Assembly: GCA_029255685.2 (NCBI GenBank)
Contig: CM055319.2
Span: 36,218,530-36,282,529, forward strand
Source of the DNA: Silene conica
Taxonomy: Eukaryota > Streptophyta > Magnoliopsida > Caryophyllales > Caryophyllaceae
Direction: 5' to 3'
DNA length: 64,000 bases
Positions 23,949-36,192 of the stretch are shown in pieces. The notes beneath the pieces are model-generated. The model did not search any database. It was not told the DNA's origin and worked only from the letters and a program-made list of their open reading frames with translations. The position numbers and the translations under genes are program-made. How positions within the stretch are numbered: position 1 is the stretch's first letter; each line of letters opens with the position of its first letter.

Positions 23949-26910
23949 TGTAACATCCCGTATTTTCGTAAAATCTAATTTAAGCGTTTTAAATTATTTT
24001 ACCTAACAAAATAATATTTTAATAATTTAATTCGGAAATTTTTATGAAATAAATAAGATCCGTCTTAAGAACCTCCAGTTCTTAAGACGAATACAACTTG
24101 GCATAGTTCAAATATCCGACTCAAGTATTCAGTTCGATATCCGTGTAAATATCCGCTCCATTTTACTTACTCGGAAAGGACAACTCTCTTGTCCTCTTTA
24201 TAAACAATATGTCGACATCTTTTTCTCCAAGAAATCATTTCACTGTAACAACATTCATCCTCAAAACCTCCATAAGACCTTTCCTTCTTTTCAAGCTTTC
24301 TTCATCATCCGTTCATCGAATCGCGAAAGTAAGTACATTTTCGGAATCCTCGTTCAATTTCCAAGACATCCATCACTTTCGTTTTTCATTTTATCAACTT
24401 CAAAAATCGGCCTGTTTTCCTTAGTTCCGTTTTAAGAGCTTAAAAACCCGTTTTCTATGTTGTAGGAGTTGGCTTGGACGATCCCGACGTGGACTCTTAC
24501 ATTGTAGAGGAGGATCATCTGCCGGAACAAGCTTAAAGGTGACGATAATGAGAAAACTCGGCCTTTATGTGTATATTAGCATATTTGATGTGATTCTCGT
24601 TTTGTTTCTGAATTGTGTCGAATTATGATGTTGAAGGACTTAGCAACATGTTTAGGATGATGTTGTTGTGAAGAAACCATGCTTGAATTGATTGTCAAAT
24701 GCTTTTAAGGGTATTTTCAGTTTTTCTCATTTTTGCGACGGATACATGTATAATTCATTTGAGGATTGTTAAGGGACTTGTTTTCTGATAGATTAGTAGA
24801 ATTGGATGATTTATGTTAGTGGGTAAACATTATTTGTGATGCCATCGAAGATTAGAAGTCGAATTTTGAAGTTTGAGAAAGATTGGAAAATCACGATTTT
24901 GGTTGCAGGCTCTCTGAGCCGGTCGACCGACCGGCCGCCGGTCGACCGGCCGGGAGAGCATTTGTGTGTTTTGCGAGTTTTTGGAAAAATGGCTTAGGAC
25001 TGCCAGCCGGCCGACCGGCCGCCTGCCGACCGGCCGCCTGCCGACCGGCTGGTAGTCATTTTGCCTTGTGTTGGTTGCGAAAAACTTATGTAGGATGGGA
25101 GCCCAGCCGGCAGACCGGCCGCCTGCCAGCCGGCTGGGAGTACTATTGGGGAAGGGTTGCGAAGTTTGTAAAGCTAAGGGAATGGGTTCCCAGCCGGCCG
25201 ACCGGCTGCCTGCCGACCGGCTGGGAGTCCCTTTGCGTCGTTTCGTTTTGGTAAAGAAAGAAGGAAGGCTGAGAGGTCACCAGCCGGCCGACCGGCTGCC
25301 TGCCGACCGGCTGGGAACCCCTGTAGGCTATTTTAAGGTTTTCGTAATTTGATCGTAACTTTCAAATGGTTAATCGGTTTTACTTGAAACTTGCTTTGTG
25401 TACCTTTGACATATATTTGAGGTCCCCGGAGGATGGGCAACATTATATTGGGTTCGGGAATAGGGTAAGGATAGAGACCCCCCGGTCGGGCAACCGAAAG
25501 GGAAACCGGCTCTCCCTCATCTTAGTTCTCGGGATCAATTAAGTGTTGATTAGAGGTTAAAGGTAGATCTATAGAGTAGTTCATAGACTTGAATGATGTT
25601 GTTTTGATGCGTATTAAGTTATGCCTTAAGCTGGCCTCTGAACTTAATACGTGAGCTGTTTGTCGTGTATGGGAACATGCGTTGAGTTTTCGCCTCTGAG
25701 TTCCATACATGTCTGTTTGTCGTGTCTGGGACATGCGTTGAGTTTTCGCCTCTGAGTCCAGACATGTATGTGTGATCGCGTCAGGACATGCCTTAAGCTG
25801 GCCTCTGAGTCTGACGAGTAGAGCAACTGCACGACGGGGCAGTCAGGTTGTCATACCTTACCCGGAGTGCAGGTGTTTGGTGCTAGAACATGCGTTGAGT
25901 TTTCGCCTCTGAGTCTAGTATCTTGTGATGTGGTAGGGGAACATGCGTTGAGTTTTCGCCTCTGAGTTCCTTACTTGTGATAGTGAATTGAATGATAGTC
26001 CATGCGTTGAGTTTTCGCCTCTGAGTCTAATGTTCAGTGATAGCCGGTCCATGCGTTGAGTTTTCGCCTCTGAGTCCTTGCTTGATAATGTGAACTTGAT
26101 ATTTAGGTTATGCGTTAAGATGTCGCCTCTGAACCTTTATACTTGCTGAATAATTTAGTACCTAGGTTATGCGTTAAGATGTCGCCTCTGAACCTTTGTA
26201 CTTGCTGTTTTATATCTGCTTGCCTTGATGATGGTACAGCGTCAGATATGCTGGGTATGTTGTTGTTGTTGTTATATGGTCTGTGGTTAAATCATCCAAG
26301 GCATTGGATGACTCTTAGTTCGGTTTCATAAATGATTAGATTGAAAGACCCCCCGACTGGGTAACCAGTAGGGAAACCGGCTCTCCTTCTTATCTGTTTA
26401 TGAAGTTAGTTGAGAGCCGTGCATGGTAATCGCATGATAGTAAGAGATCAGATGATGAGTTGTTTATGCTTCACATGTTGATATATGTTGGAGTATTCTG
26501 TATTGTTTTATATGTTACGTGTTGTCACAAAAGGTGGCTAGGAGAACTCTAGTCACTCCCCACTGATTGTGGCGTACATGTTTTCATGTATGTAGGTACA
26601 TCCTGGTTGGAGATGGGTTCACGAGAGCTAGCGAGTGATGATCCTGCTGTCATCATATGACTTACCTTATATCGTTTAGCTGGACTCGTAGTTGTTACTT
26701 TTGTTTTGGTGCCTGTAGGGATGTTCCATCCCAGGCTGATGTACATATTGGTTTTGTTACTTAGAACTGTTACTTATCTATTTGGTTTCAGTTTCAGTTT
26801 ACGTTTCAGTCTAAGACTTCTCGCATGTTTTATCTTTAAAAAGTTTTAATTCCGCTGCAATTTTGGTACTTTTATGTGTTTATATTTCCGCTTTCGCGAG
26901 GGGTTTTACA
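23949..26910 (+). repeat. E3 LTR 3
   Basis: 2962 bases, ending ggggttttaca before the right GAATG copy. It is longer than the other two LTRs because of one extra 15-base unit in the second GC-rich hairpin block (about 25019-25050). Otherwise it differs from LTR 2 by only a handful of bases by eye. Confidence 0.93.
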
Positions 26911-26915
26911 GAATG
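26911..26915. repeat. Target site duplication of E3 array, right copy
   Basis: GAATG, matching 8713-8717; E2 5' LTR sequence continues from here. Confidence 0.95.
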
Positions 26916-28154
26916 CGCAAGGGATGATATGAATTATTAGTCAACTGACCAACATTAATCGGTAATGATTGGCTAGCTAGAGTTTGACATTACTGTCGTA
27001 TGACGGTGGTGGTCAGTTGATCCCTTTAGGTCACACCTTTAGGACAATTCCCTTAATTAATAAAGTGATAAAATGTATATTGATACGATTTGATCATATT
27101 CCTTAAACTCGTATATCGAGAAATTAGAGGTTAAATCTTAAATGTAAGATTTATGTTTAAAATTGAATTGTGTCAATTGTTAAACAGTAAAACGATATTT
27201 TATTATATCGTTACTAGAATGAATTGGGTTATAATTAATACATAGGTTGTAAATCGTATTGACGATAGTTATAAATAATCATTTTACATTTGTAATTTCG
27301 AATTACTTGTCAATTAATAAATAGGATTTATTTAATCATAATATTTATACGATAAATATTTATATATCTATGTTTAAGATAAGATAATTATATTGTATTG
27401 CCATTGTGACATATTAGATGTCACATTTTATACAAATTATACAATTGACAAAATTGTAAAATTAAGTCCATTTTATGGACTAAGTAGCCAGTTTTGGTGA
27501 AGGTGGGTGTGAGGTGTGAGGTGTTTTAATTGTTAAATACACCCTTAATCATTATGTTTAATGTGTTGCCTAGAGAACACCCACTACTAAGCCAACCTAC
27601 ATGCCTTGAGAAGTGATGATGTCCCCTTGTTGCACATCCCATAGCCGGCTCCCCCTTCCCAACATAAGCATGCTTAAGTTAATTAATTTATATGATTAAG
27701 AGCATGCTTAATACATATATAAGATATGTATCATATTCATTCTTGTTGTTGCTCTTCTTCTCCTCTTGGCCGAAAATTCTACTAAGAAAAGAAGAGATTT
27801 TACAACCTCCAATATATTATTATAAGATAATAAAATTATACTATTTGTAGTATCCAAATAATATTCTAATAAGAGAGATTAGAATAAGTTTAAGAAAATC
27901 CGGTTGTTGATCTAGCATACTCGAGATCGGATTATTAAGGGGTTGTCTTGGTGCATCCAAAGGAGGTATTCTATTTTGGGTACTTGGAGGATCATCCTTG
28001 CTATCTTTGGACCGAGTGTAAGAGCACGATTTCTCCCTATTCCGCATATATTAGCATGCATAAGATCTATCATAATAGGTTATTTAAAGGGTTAAATAAA
28101 AGTTGGTGTTAGTATGACTAAACTTAGTTTATGAGTAACTAATAAAACCTAACA
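26916..28154 (+). repeat. E2 5' LTR, right piece
   Basis: It continues the LTR begun at 8657 and matches 34038-35272 of the 3' LTR. A TATA-like word tatataag lies at 27716-27723, about 430 bases before the LTR end. It ends aaaacctaaca, followed at once by the primer site attggtatcagagc (28155-28168), complementary to initiator-Met tRNA. Confidence 0.9.
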
Positions 28155-30612
28155 ATTGGTATCAGAGCAATAGGTTGTTTGCATGCTTTCCGTTTACGTT
28201 TTTACGGAGTTATAGAGATAACATAAATAAAACTTGAATTTTTCGTTTGATATATGATATGCACGAAATTATTTTAGCATGAATACCTACTGTTTTCTAA
28301 AATGTTTTAGAATATTTGGAATAATTTTTGCATGAATATTGACTTATGGTATATTAAATCTCGGTTTATATAAAGTTTTAATGGTTAAAATAGTTTATTT
28401 TGGGAAAAATAGCAAAAATAATCTTTTGGCCGAGATTTTTCAGTATGTTATCACATGTATTTTCTATAATATGAATATGAATTTTCGTAAATTATGGACT
28501 TATAAATCGTGTGATATGAATTTTAAAGGTTAAAATGCAATAAGATGAATAAAAATGGGTTAAAATAGTTATATTATGAATTTGACTATAAACATTTATG
28601 AGAATGTCACATGCAATATTTAAAAATTATATTGAATTTTCCAGAAATTTATCTCAAATATTGCAATATTATAGATTTTTAATGTAAAAATCGGGTAATT
28701 AGTGACATAATTTCGACTTTAATAGTTTAAGTTGGAATTTTGCCATAAATATTTAACACGATGTCATATATATTATTTCCAGCATGTATAAAATTTTCGA
28801 GAATTTTATCTTATTTTATGCTTGAGAAATAATTTTAAGGGTTAAAATCGTACGATATATGACGTAAATCGTTAAAATTTGCAAATGTTGTTAAAATGGC
28901 CGAAAAATATAACCCACATTAGTCATATATGATATGTTCATCTTGGAAATTATCTTGGGAGCCAAAAGTTTCAGATTTGATTTTATTTAATTTTATGTTG
29001 TTAAAAGTAGCATTTAAAGTTAAATAAAAGGAGTCATGCTTTTAAATTTCGGCTCATTGGGCAGTGTACCATTTAATTTTCTGTCCATCTTGTGTTCTTA
29101 AAATGTTTTGGAAGGTATAAAAATATTATTAGTATTTAATTTGCATTTATGAAGTTAATTATTGAATTTTCCGACTTAAAATGCTCGTTTTGCGTGTTAT
29201 TTTCGAAATAATGTTAAAACCGTATAAATACTAATATTTTTAACATTCTGAAAATTTTAAGAACATTCTGGAATTTTCAAAATTTAAATTTTGAATTTTC
29301 GAAATTTTTAAGACTCTTTTCGATTTTTATATTATTTTTCCCGAAAAACCGAGTAATACCGATCAATATTGAAATATATTAAGTTAAATCATGTTCAAAG
29401 TTTGAGTAAGACTAAATTTTGAATCCTATAAGAGTTGGGATGATTAACTTAAGGATGAAAACCGTTTCATTTAATGCATAGTGTTGTTAATCGTTAAAAC
29501 ACGCGATTCCATAAACCAAGGTTTACGATAACTATTTAAATAAGTGTTTTAAATAGGACGATTTGGCTTAGGGTTTGCATGTTAATTCATATTTACATAA
29601 GCATTGCATATTTTATATTATGAATGTCATGATTTATTTTTACGTAATTTTGGGAATTATGTAATTTACTTAGTATGGCCTTAGTTTTAAATCGGTATTT
29701 CCCGTAATGTAAGGGGTTACCGATTCGGTTGTAATTTTGTGATCTCGTATCACCCAGTTGTAATTTATTTCTATTTTATAATGTATAAAGTAGACTAGAA
29801 AAGTTGTAATATTTGTGAAAATCCGGAGTTCCTTGAAGACGGTGCCATTCGGAAAGGAGTTCCGACAAGACGGTGTTTACCTCGAAGTGCGTGCCGCGTG
29901 AAGTTCAAGGGACCAAAGGAGTTGGTTTCCGAATTTGTACTTTGTTATTTCTTTTCTAGGAAAGGCCATACTAGGGTTTATTTTTGCTTTTATTTTTGCT
30001 TTTTATATGTTTGCATGCATAGCCAAATCGTCATACATCGTATCATGCATGTTTCGACCTAGTCGACCTAGTCTTTTATTTTATCGATAATTCACCGACT
30101 TAGTTCACTTAAACGGAGATAGATAATAATTTGACTAGATCTCTTACATATAAATACTGAGACTTAGCCTTACCAAAGAGTACGGACCCATGAATCCCTT
30201 CTTCACAAGAACGTAGGCTCGGCTACACCGGGGTACTAAAATTGTCACGTTGGGTAAGTGGGGTAATAAGATTACACCTTGAAATTTGGTTGATCTCAAC
30301 GAAAGTATTCGTAACCGTAGTTGCAATAAGTTCGGGCTAAAGATAATTTTCAGAAAATTGTCGACCGAGAGTTCTAAGAGTAGAACCGATTAAAGAGTTA
30401 ATCCACCAAATTATACCGATACGGGTTGAATCGGCTACACCGTGCCCGGATTAGTATGGATTTGGGTCTCGGGATTGTTTACTTAATTGGGTAAGAGATC
30501 ATTAAGTAAATATATAACTAAACTTGTTAAAAGTTATAGTTTAAATTATGAATTTAAAAATGATGTTGTTTTATTTCCTTTTATTATTGTAGTTTAATTT
30601 TCAACATCGACA
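28155..30612 (+). repeat. E2 primer site and long 5' untranslated region
   Basis: About 2.45 kb of very AT-rich non-coding sequence between primer site and gag. It is conserved in E1 (36193-38951, opposite strand) and, more weakly, at 1-1650. The long untranslated leader is therefore a family trait rather than decay of a coding region. The segment near 29850-29940 is the best conserved of the three. Confidence 0.8.
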
Positions 30613-31521
30613 ATGGCAACCAACGCTCCACCTCTCACTAACGTATCATGGCTTCGATCCTTTATGGATCGTTGTAAACTCGATAAACATGGTTCCAATT
30701 TTAAGGATTGGGATGCGCAATTGCTTTTGGCCGCTCAAGGTGACGATAAGAGTCGTTACCTATCCGAAGCCGCTCCTCCCGCTCCGACCGCTCGTTCGTC
30801 GGTCCAAACTCGTGAGGCCTATAAAGCCTACATGAAAGAGTCCTCCGCTCTTAAAAATGTGCTCATCTTCTCCATGGAGCCGGATCTCCAAAGGAGTATG
30901 ATTAAGTTGACCACATCATATGAGATATACACCAAGCTTGCGACCATGTTTTCGCAAACTCCAAGGGTGATTCAATATGAGGCGGCTTCCGCCTTCTTTG
31001 ACATTACTTTCAAGGAAGGGCAAAAGATAAGCCCTCATGTGCTCAAACTCGTTGAGCTCGCGGAGACTCTAAAAGCTCAAAATGTTGATGTTCCCGACTC
31101 TCTAATTATTGACCGAGTTCTTCACTCGCTCAATAAGGTTAAGGCGTATGCTCAATTCCGGGTGAATTTCAATATGCGAAACCAAGAGACCACGTTGGAA
31201 GAGTTGCATAAGATGCTAGTCCAAGCCGAAAGGGACATGGGACTTCATGAAAGTTCCACCAAAGATGTTTTGAACATCGAAAAGAAAGAGAAAACGAGCT
31301 TCAAGAGGAATGCCTCTAAAGGCAAGGGCAAGAAAACGTTCAAGCCCAAGGCGACCAAAGAAAAGACCTTTTCGAAAGGCGCTTCCACCTCGTCTTCAAA
31401 AGAGCAAGACAAGTGCCATTATTGCACGAGGATCGGTCATTGGAAGCGAAATTGCCCCAAATACTTAAGCGATCTCAAAAATGGGAAGGCAACCGCCGTA
31501 GGTAATAATTCTCGTTTATGA
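30613..31521 (+). CDS. E2 gag protein (Ty1/copia type)
   Basis: A 302-codon frame for a copia-type capsid/nucleocapsid protein. Residues about 8-215 form the gag region (UBN2-like), with WLRSFMDRCKLDKHG near the start and NFMRNQETTLEELHKMLVQ-like sequence near 190-210 (seen as FNMRNQETTLEELHK). A Lys-rich linker follows, then a single CCHC knuckle CHYCTRIGHWKRNC about 269-282. The frame ends soon after the knuckle, with no protease, integrase or reverse transcriptase downstream. That is the layout of TR-GAG-type non-autonomous elements, which supply gag but borrow enzymes. The E1 relative is at 35410-36192. The clade within copia is not certain. Confidence 0.85.
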   Translation: MATNAPPLTNVSWLRSFMDRCKLDKHGSNFKDWDAQLLLAAQGDDKSRYLSEAAPPAPTARSSVQTREAYKAYMKESSALKNVLIFSMEPDLQRSMIKLTTSYEIYTKLATMFSQTPRVIQYEAASAFFDITFKEGQKISPHVLKLVELAETLKAQNVDVPDSLIIDRVLHSLNKVKAYAQFRVNFNMRNQETTLEELHKMLVQAERDMGLHESSTKDVLNIEKKEKTSFKRNASKGKGKKTFKPKATKEKTFSKGASTSSSKEQDKCHYCTRIGHWKRNCPKYLSDLKNGKATAVGNNSRL

Positions 31522-33979
31522 TTCATGTCATTTATCAACTTATGTATAGTGATACAAATGTGTTGATGTTTACCCTTTTTAAATGTTTTAAAGGGGCGCC
31601 TCCTAATAACGATAAGGGCAAGGAGAAGGAAGCTTGAGGTTCCTTTCTTGGATGGCTATGGTAGCATCCAAATGATCGAAGACTTGAAGAGCTTGCCTCT
31701 GATTTTCATATCGTCTTCTTTCGTATTTTGCATTTATTTATGGAACAATTTATTTTCTTGTAAGACAAGGATTAAAATCCTAAAACAATGGTTGTAGTTT
31801 TGGATATTGGTGACTTGGTTTTCAACCCGAGTCACTACTTTTGTTCTTAATCAATGTTTTGATTTATCAAATAAATTGCATGCCTTGTTAAAACACGAAT
31901 AATAGTGATCTAATCACACAATAAATATTGATATGATCAAGTATAATATAATCAAAGAGTTGATTAAAACGGAGAACTACACCCCATGAGATACTTTCAA
32001 TCAAAATGAGACAATATTAGTTCATTATAAGATTTTCATTTTAAGTGAAAATGAGAATGTATTCATCACACCTACCAAACTTCAAACATTCAGATACATT
32101 GGTTAACCGAAATAGCTATCCTTAAACGAATAAAGGTTATTGTTAGAAGGATAGAGTGGGAGAAAATATTTCGCTCGCAAACCAATGATGAAAATAAAAG
32201 AAGGATCTTAGAGAAGATTCCTTACTTGGGAGTCTTAAGAAGAGCCCTAAATGATTTGAAGAAACTACGAGAGGACACTGAAGAAACTACGGGAGGACAC
32301 TCGAAGAAAGGTTCTTTATGTTCATTGTTTCATAGAGAGGAAACATGAAACCGAAGAAACTACGGGAGGACACTCGAAGAAAGGTTCTTTATGTTCATTG
32401 TTTCATAGAGAGGAAACATGAAACCCCGTATGACATCGGAAGGAAAACGGTTCCTTAATAAATGATTTTTCTAAGAGATAAAAGAGAAGAAATCATCTCA
32501 ATCCTCTCAATGTAGTTATAAAGAAATTATCATGTCATTTTCGTCTCGAGGAAACGAAGACATGATAAGAAGGTAATGATTGATTGAATGGAAACAGATC
32601 ACTATAGGGATAGTGATAGTGATAATGATTCAAGTAATAGTTTAACATGCGAGAAATGAAAGGTTCATTTAAGATATCGAGAGATATTGATTTTAGTGGG
32701 AGTGATTTTCATTAAAAGAATTAAGCCTACCATTTAGAGAGAATGGGTGATTCTTTAAGGTGTAAAGAATAAGAGGTTTTCAATTCTAGATGATCAAATA
32801 ATTTATATCATAAGATGATGGAGCTTACGGGAAGGTTTATTATATGGATAATAAAAGGTCGCCCACTAGAAGTTAGAATGGTTGGATACATCATTCATAA
32901 CGATGAATGAAACCATTATCTAAATAGCCAAGATGAGTGAAAATTATTAAAATGATGAAATCTTAAATAGACTACAATAAAGTTTTCAGTACATAAGTGA
33001 CTGTATATCGATACGTCACAAGTTATAAGATAACAGTGGGAGCTTTCCTCCGGAAAGGAAACTCAAAATCTAGAAAGAGTTCTAGATATGTACTCAAATA
33101 GGATCATATTATACGAGATAATATGAGAATGAAGGAGACAAAAATTTGTAAGTTTTGCAAAAATGAATAAAGGTTATTCGCAAAACACTAATACAAATAG
33201 ATGATTGTGCATCAAAATGCAATGTAATAGTGTTGACTATTGTTGCATGACAACATCATTTGAGTTATTAATAACTCAAAGTAAAAGATACTTTGTCAGA
33301 ATCCAAATGGGTTGTATGAGACAATATTGAACCCCATAAGTGAACTGGATTGACTTAGTATGGTCCCTAGCCGCTTACAAGAGGTGACATCTCAAAGCGA
33401 CTAGAGTGTGAGGCAATTGATGGCAAGTTCAAGTGCCATAGAGTCATATGTGATGACTAGTCGATCACATAGGCAGACTGTAAGAGACACTCTGTCGGGC
33501 AATGTGACCGCTTATAGAGTTCTGGAAATTTTATAGCCGGGTCGTGGCGAGATCTGCTATAGTATTCTTGTGAGTCAATTCTTAGACTAAAGACTACTCT
33601 CCCAAGATGGTACAGTTTAGGCATAACTTTGATCCATTCTCTACGACTTTTCGTAACTGTAGTCAAATGGGATTGTTTTGGGTTGTGACTAACTGTGACT
33701 AGTTGAAGGAAGTAGTGCGATAGAAATTGTCCACCCCTTGTCAGGGTTGTTCAAATCTCAGGGCCACTCGAGGAGAAGTTAACTGGAAATGCGTGGCCAC
33801 GCTCGGAAGGTATCTATGGTAGATAATTCCGGTCAAACAGTTATTCTCCAGATCGAGGAAACCACTCATGATATGATCGAATGCAAGTACGACCTTAGAG
33901 AGACATCTTGCATTGAGTGGGAGATTGTAATAGGACAAGAGAATTTGTGACGCACACTTGTCGAGGACAAGTGGGAGAT
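31522..33979 (+). repeat. E2 3' untranslated internal region and polypurine tract
   Basis: Non-coding sequence in the place where copia elements carry pol. Its right part matches E1 (7615-8656). A 73-base tandem duplication lies at 32280-32425. The end gtgggaga (33971-33978) right before the 3' LTR is the polypurine tract. Confidence 0.8.
32280..32425 (+). repeat. 73-base direct tandem repeat in E2
   Basis: Two adjacent copies, 32280-32352 and 32353-32425, each starting gaagaaactacgggaggaca and ending catgaaacc. They are identical by eye. A shorter third partial copy precedes them at about 32259. Confidence 0.85.
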
Positions 33980-35272
33980 TGTTGGGAAATGTGTCCTCAA
34001 CAATAGTGCGATCACGTAATTAAATCTCATAACGAGAATGCGCAAGGGATGATACGAATTATTAGTCAACTGACCAACATTAATCGGTAATGATTGGCTA
34101 GCTAGAGTTTGACATTACTGTCGTATGACGGTGGTGGTCAGTTGATCCCTTTAGGTCACACCTTTAGGACAATTCCCTTAATTAATAAAGTGATCAAATG
34201 TATATTGATACGATTTGATCATATTCCTTAAACTCGTATATCGAGAAATTAGAGGTTAAATCTTAAATGTAAGATTTATGTTTAAAATTGAAATGTGTCA
34301 ATTGTTAAACAGTAAAACGATATTTTATTATATCGTTACTAGAATGAATTGGGTTATAATTAATACAAAGGTTGTAAATCGTATTGACGATAATTATAAA
34401 TAATCATTTTACATTTGTAATTTCGAATTACTTGTCAATTAATAAATAGGATTTATTTAATCATAATATTTATACGATAAATATTTATATATCTATGTTT
34501 AAGATAAGATAATTATATTGTATTGCCATTGTGACATATTAGATGTCACATTTTATACAAATTATACAATTGACAAAATTGTAAAATTAAGTCCATTTTA
34601 TGGACTAAGTAGCCGGTTTTGGTGAAGGTGGGTGTGAGGTGTTTTAATTGTTAAATACACCCTTAATCATTATGTTTAATGTGTTGCCTAGAGAACACCC
34701 ACTACTAAGCCAACCTACATGCCTTGAGAAGTGATGATGTCCCCTTGTTGCACATCCCATAGCCGGCTCCCCCTTCCCAACATAAGCATGCTTAAGTTAA
34801 TTAATTTATATGATTAAGAGCATGCTTAATACATATATAAGATATGTATCATATTCATTCTTGTTGTTGCTCTTCTTCTCCTCTTGGCCGAAAATTATAC
34901 TAAGAAAAGAAGAGATTTTACAACCTCCAATATATTATTATAAGATAATAAAATTATACTATTTGTAGTATCCAAATAATATTCTAATAAGAGAGATTAG
35001 AATAAGTTTAAGGAAATCCGGTTGTTGATCTAGCATACTCGAGATCGGATTATTAAGGGGTTGTCTTGGTGCATCCAAAGGAGGTATTCTATTTTGGGTA
35101 CTTGGAGGATCATCCTTGCTAGCTTTGGACCGAGTGTAAGAGCACGATTTCTCCCTATTCCGCATATATTAGCATGCATAAGATCTATCATAATAGGTTA
35201 TTTAAAGGGTTAAATAAAAGTTGGTGTTAGTATGACTAAATTTAGTTTATGAGTAACTAATAAAACCTAACA
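33980..35272 (+). repeat. E2 3' LTR
   Basis: 1293 bases, tgttgggaaatg to aaaacctaaca, uninterrupted. It provides the empty-site reference for the E3 insertion (near 34033) and is followed by the right ATCAT target copy at 35273-35277. Confidence 0.92.
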
Positions 35273-35409
35273 ATCATTTCTTAAATGAACCTTTCATTTC
35301 TCGTTTCCGTTTCCTCGAAACGAAACATGACATGATGTCACTTTGCTCCTACTTGAATCGATATCACTATCCCTATAGTGATCTCCTTCCACTCAATCAA
35401 TATCATTTC
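35273..35409 (-). repeat. E1 internal sequence resumed after E2
   Basis: It begins with the ATCAT copy (35273-35277), then non-coding E1 sequence between gag and the E2 insertion point. Two partly repeated blocks both contain atttcttaaatgaac (near 35276 and 35404). Confidence 0.75.
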
Positions 35410-36192
35410 TTAAATGAACTTTTCGTTTCTTGTCTTTGTTTCCTCGAAACGAACATGACATGATATTCCCTTATAACTACCATCGAGAGAATTGAGATGA
35501 TTTCTCCTCTTGAATTTCCCTTTTCCCTTCTTCTCGATGTTCAGAACATCCTTTGTGGAACTATCATTAAGTCCCATGTCGCTTTCTGCTTGGACGAGCA
35601 TCTTATGCAATTCGTCCAACGTGGTCTCTTGATTTCGCATGTTGAAATTCACCCGGAATTGAGCATACGATTTCACCTTATTGAGAGAATGAAGAACTCG
35701 GTCAATGATGAGTGAGTCGGGAACATCAACTCCTTGTACTTTTAGAGTCTCCGCGAACTCAACTAATTTAAGTACACGAGGGCTTATCTTTTGCCCTTCC
35801 TTCAAGCAAATGTCGAAGAAGGCGGAAGCCGCCTCATATTGAATCACCCTTGGAGTTTGTGAAAACATCGTCGCAAGTTTGGTGTATATCTCATATGATG
35901 TGGTTAACTTGATCATACTCCTTTGGAGATCCGGCTCCATGGAGAAGATAAGCACATTTTTAAGAGCGGACAACTCTTTCATGTAGGCTTCATAGGCCTC
36001 ACGAACTGGACCCGCAGAACGAGCGGTCGGAGCGGCTTGGTTGAGGTAACGAGTCTTATCGTCACCTTGAGCGGCCAAGAGTAATTGCGCATCCCAATCT
36101 TTAAAATTGGAACCATGCTTATCGAGTTTGCAACGATCCATAAAGGATCGAAGCCATGATACATTAGTGAGAGGTGGAGCGTTGGTTTGCAT
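35410..36192 (-). pseudogene. E1 gag (Ty1/copia type), broken fossil
   Basis: A minus-strand frame of 260 codons starting MQTNAPPLTNVSWLRSF, homologous over about its first 230 residues to the 302-residue E2 gag. The E1 copy reads without the CCHC knuckle region seen in E2 and is best regarded as broken. It belongs to E1, whose primer site lies about 2.7 kb upstream (38935-38951 on the plus-strand map), with a non-coding leader between. The family role is capsid formation; there is no sign of host use. Confidence 0.8.

Larger units (their letters stand above)
8718..26910 (+). mobile_element. E3: Tekay/Del chromovirus tandem array (LTR-int-LTR-int-LTR)
   Basis: Three LTRs of about 2.95 kb (8718-11664, 16333-19280, 23949-26910) enclose two internal regions of 4668 bases each (11665-16332, 19281-23948). 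One GAATG duplication surrounds the whole array, so a single insertion was later enlarged. Each internal region has a tRNA-iMet-type primer site, one long gag-pol frame and a polypurine tract. Lineage evidence is a single gag-pol frame, RT-RNaseH-integrase order, a C-terminal chromodomain-like tail and long LTRs. LTR divergence is a few tenths of a percent by eye, so it is very recent. Both units look whole. Confidence 0.93.
8657..35272 (+). mobile_element. E2: gag-only copia-like element, plus strand
   Basis: Same family as E1, opposite orientation, inserted into it. The 5' LTR is split by E3 (8657-8717 and 26916-28154). The primer site is at 28156, gag at 30613-31521, the polypurine tract just before 33980 and the 3' LTR at 33980-35272. 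Excluding E3 the element is about 8.4 kb. No pol is present; the 2.4 kb after gag is non-coding. Both LTRs are close to 1.3 kb, with only a few differences and small indels by eye, so it is young. Apart from the E3 insertion it looks whole for a non-autonomous element. Confidence 0.88.
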
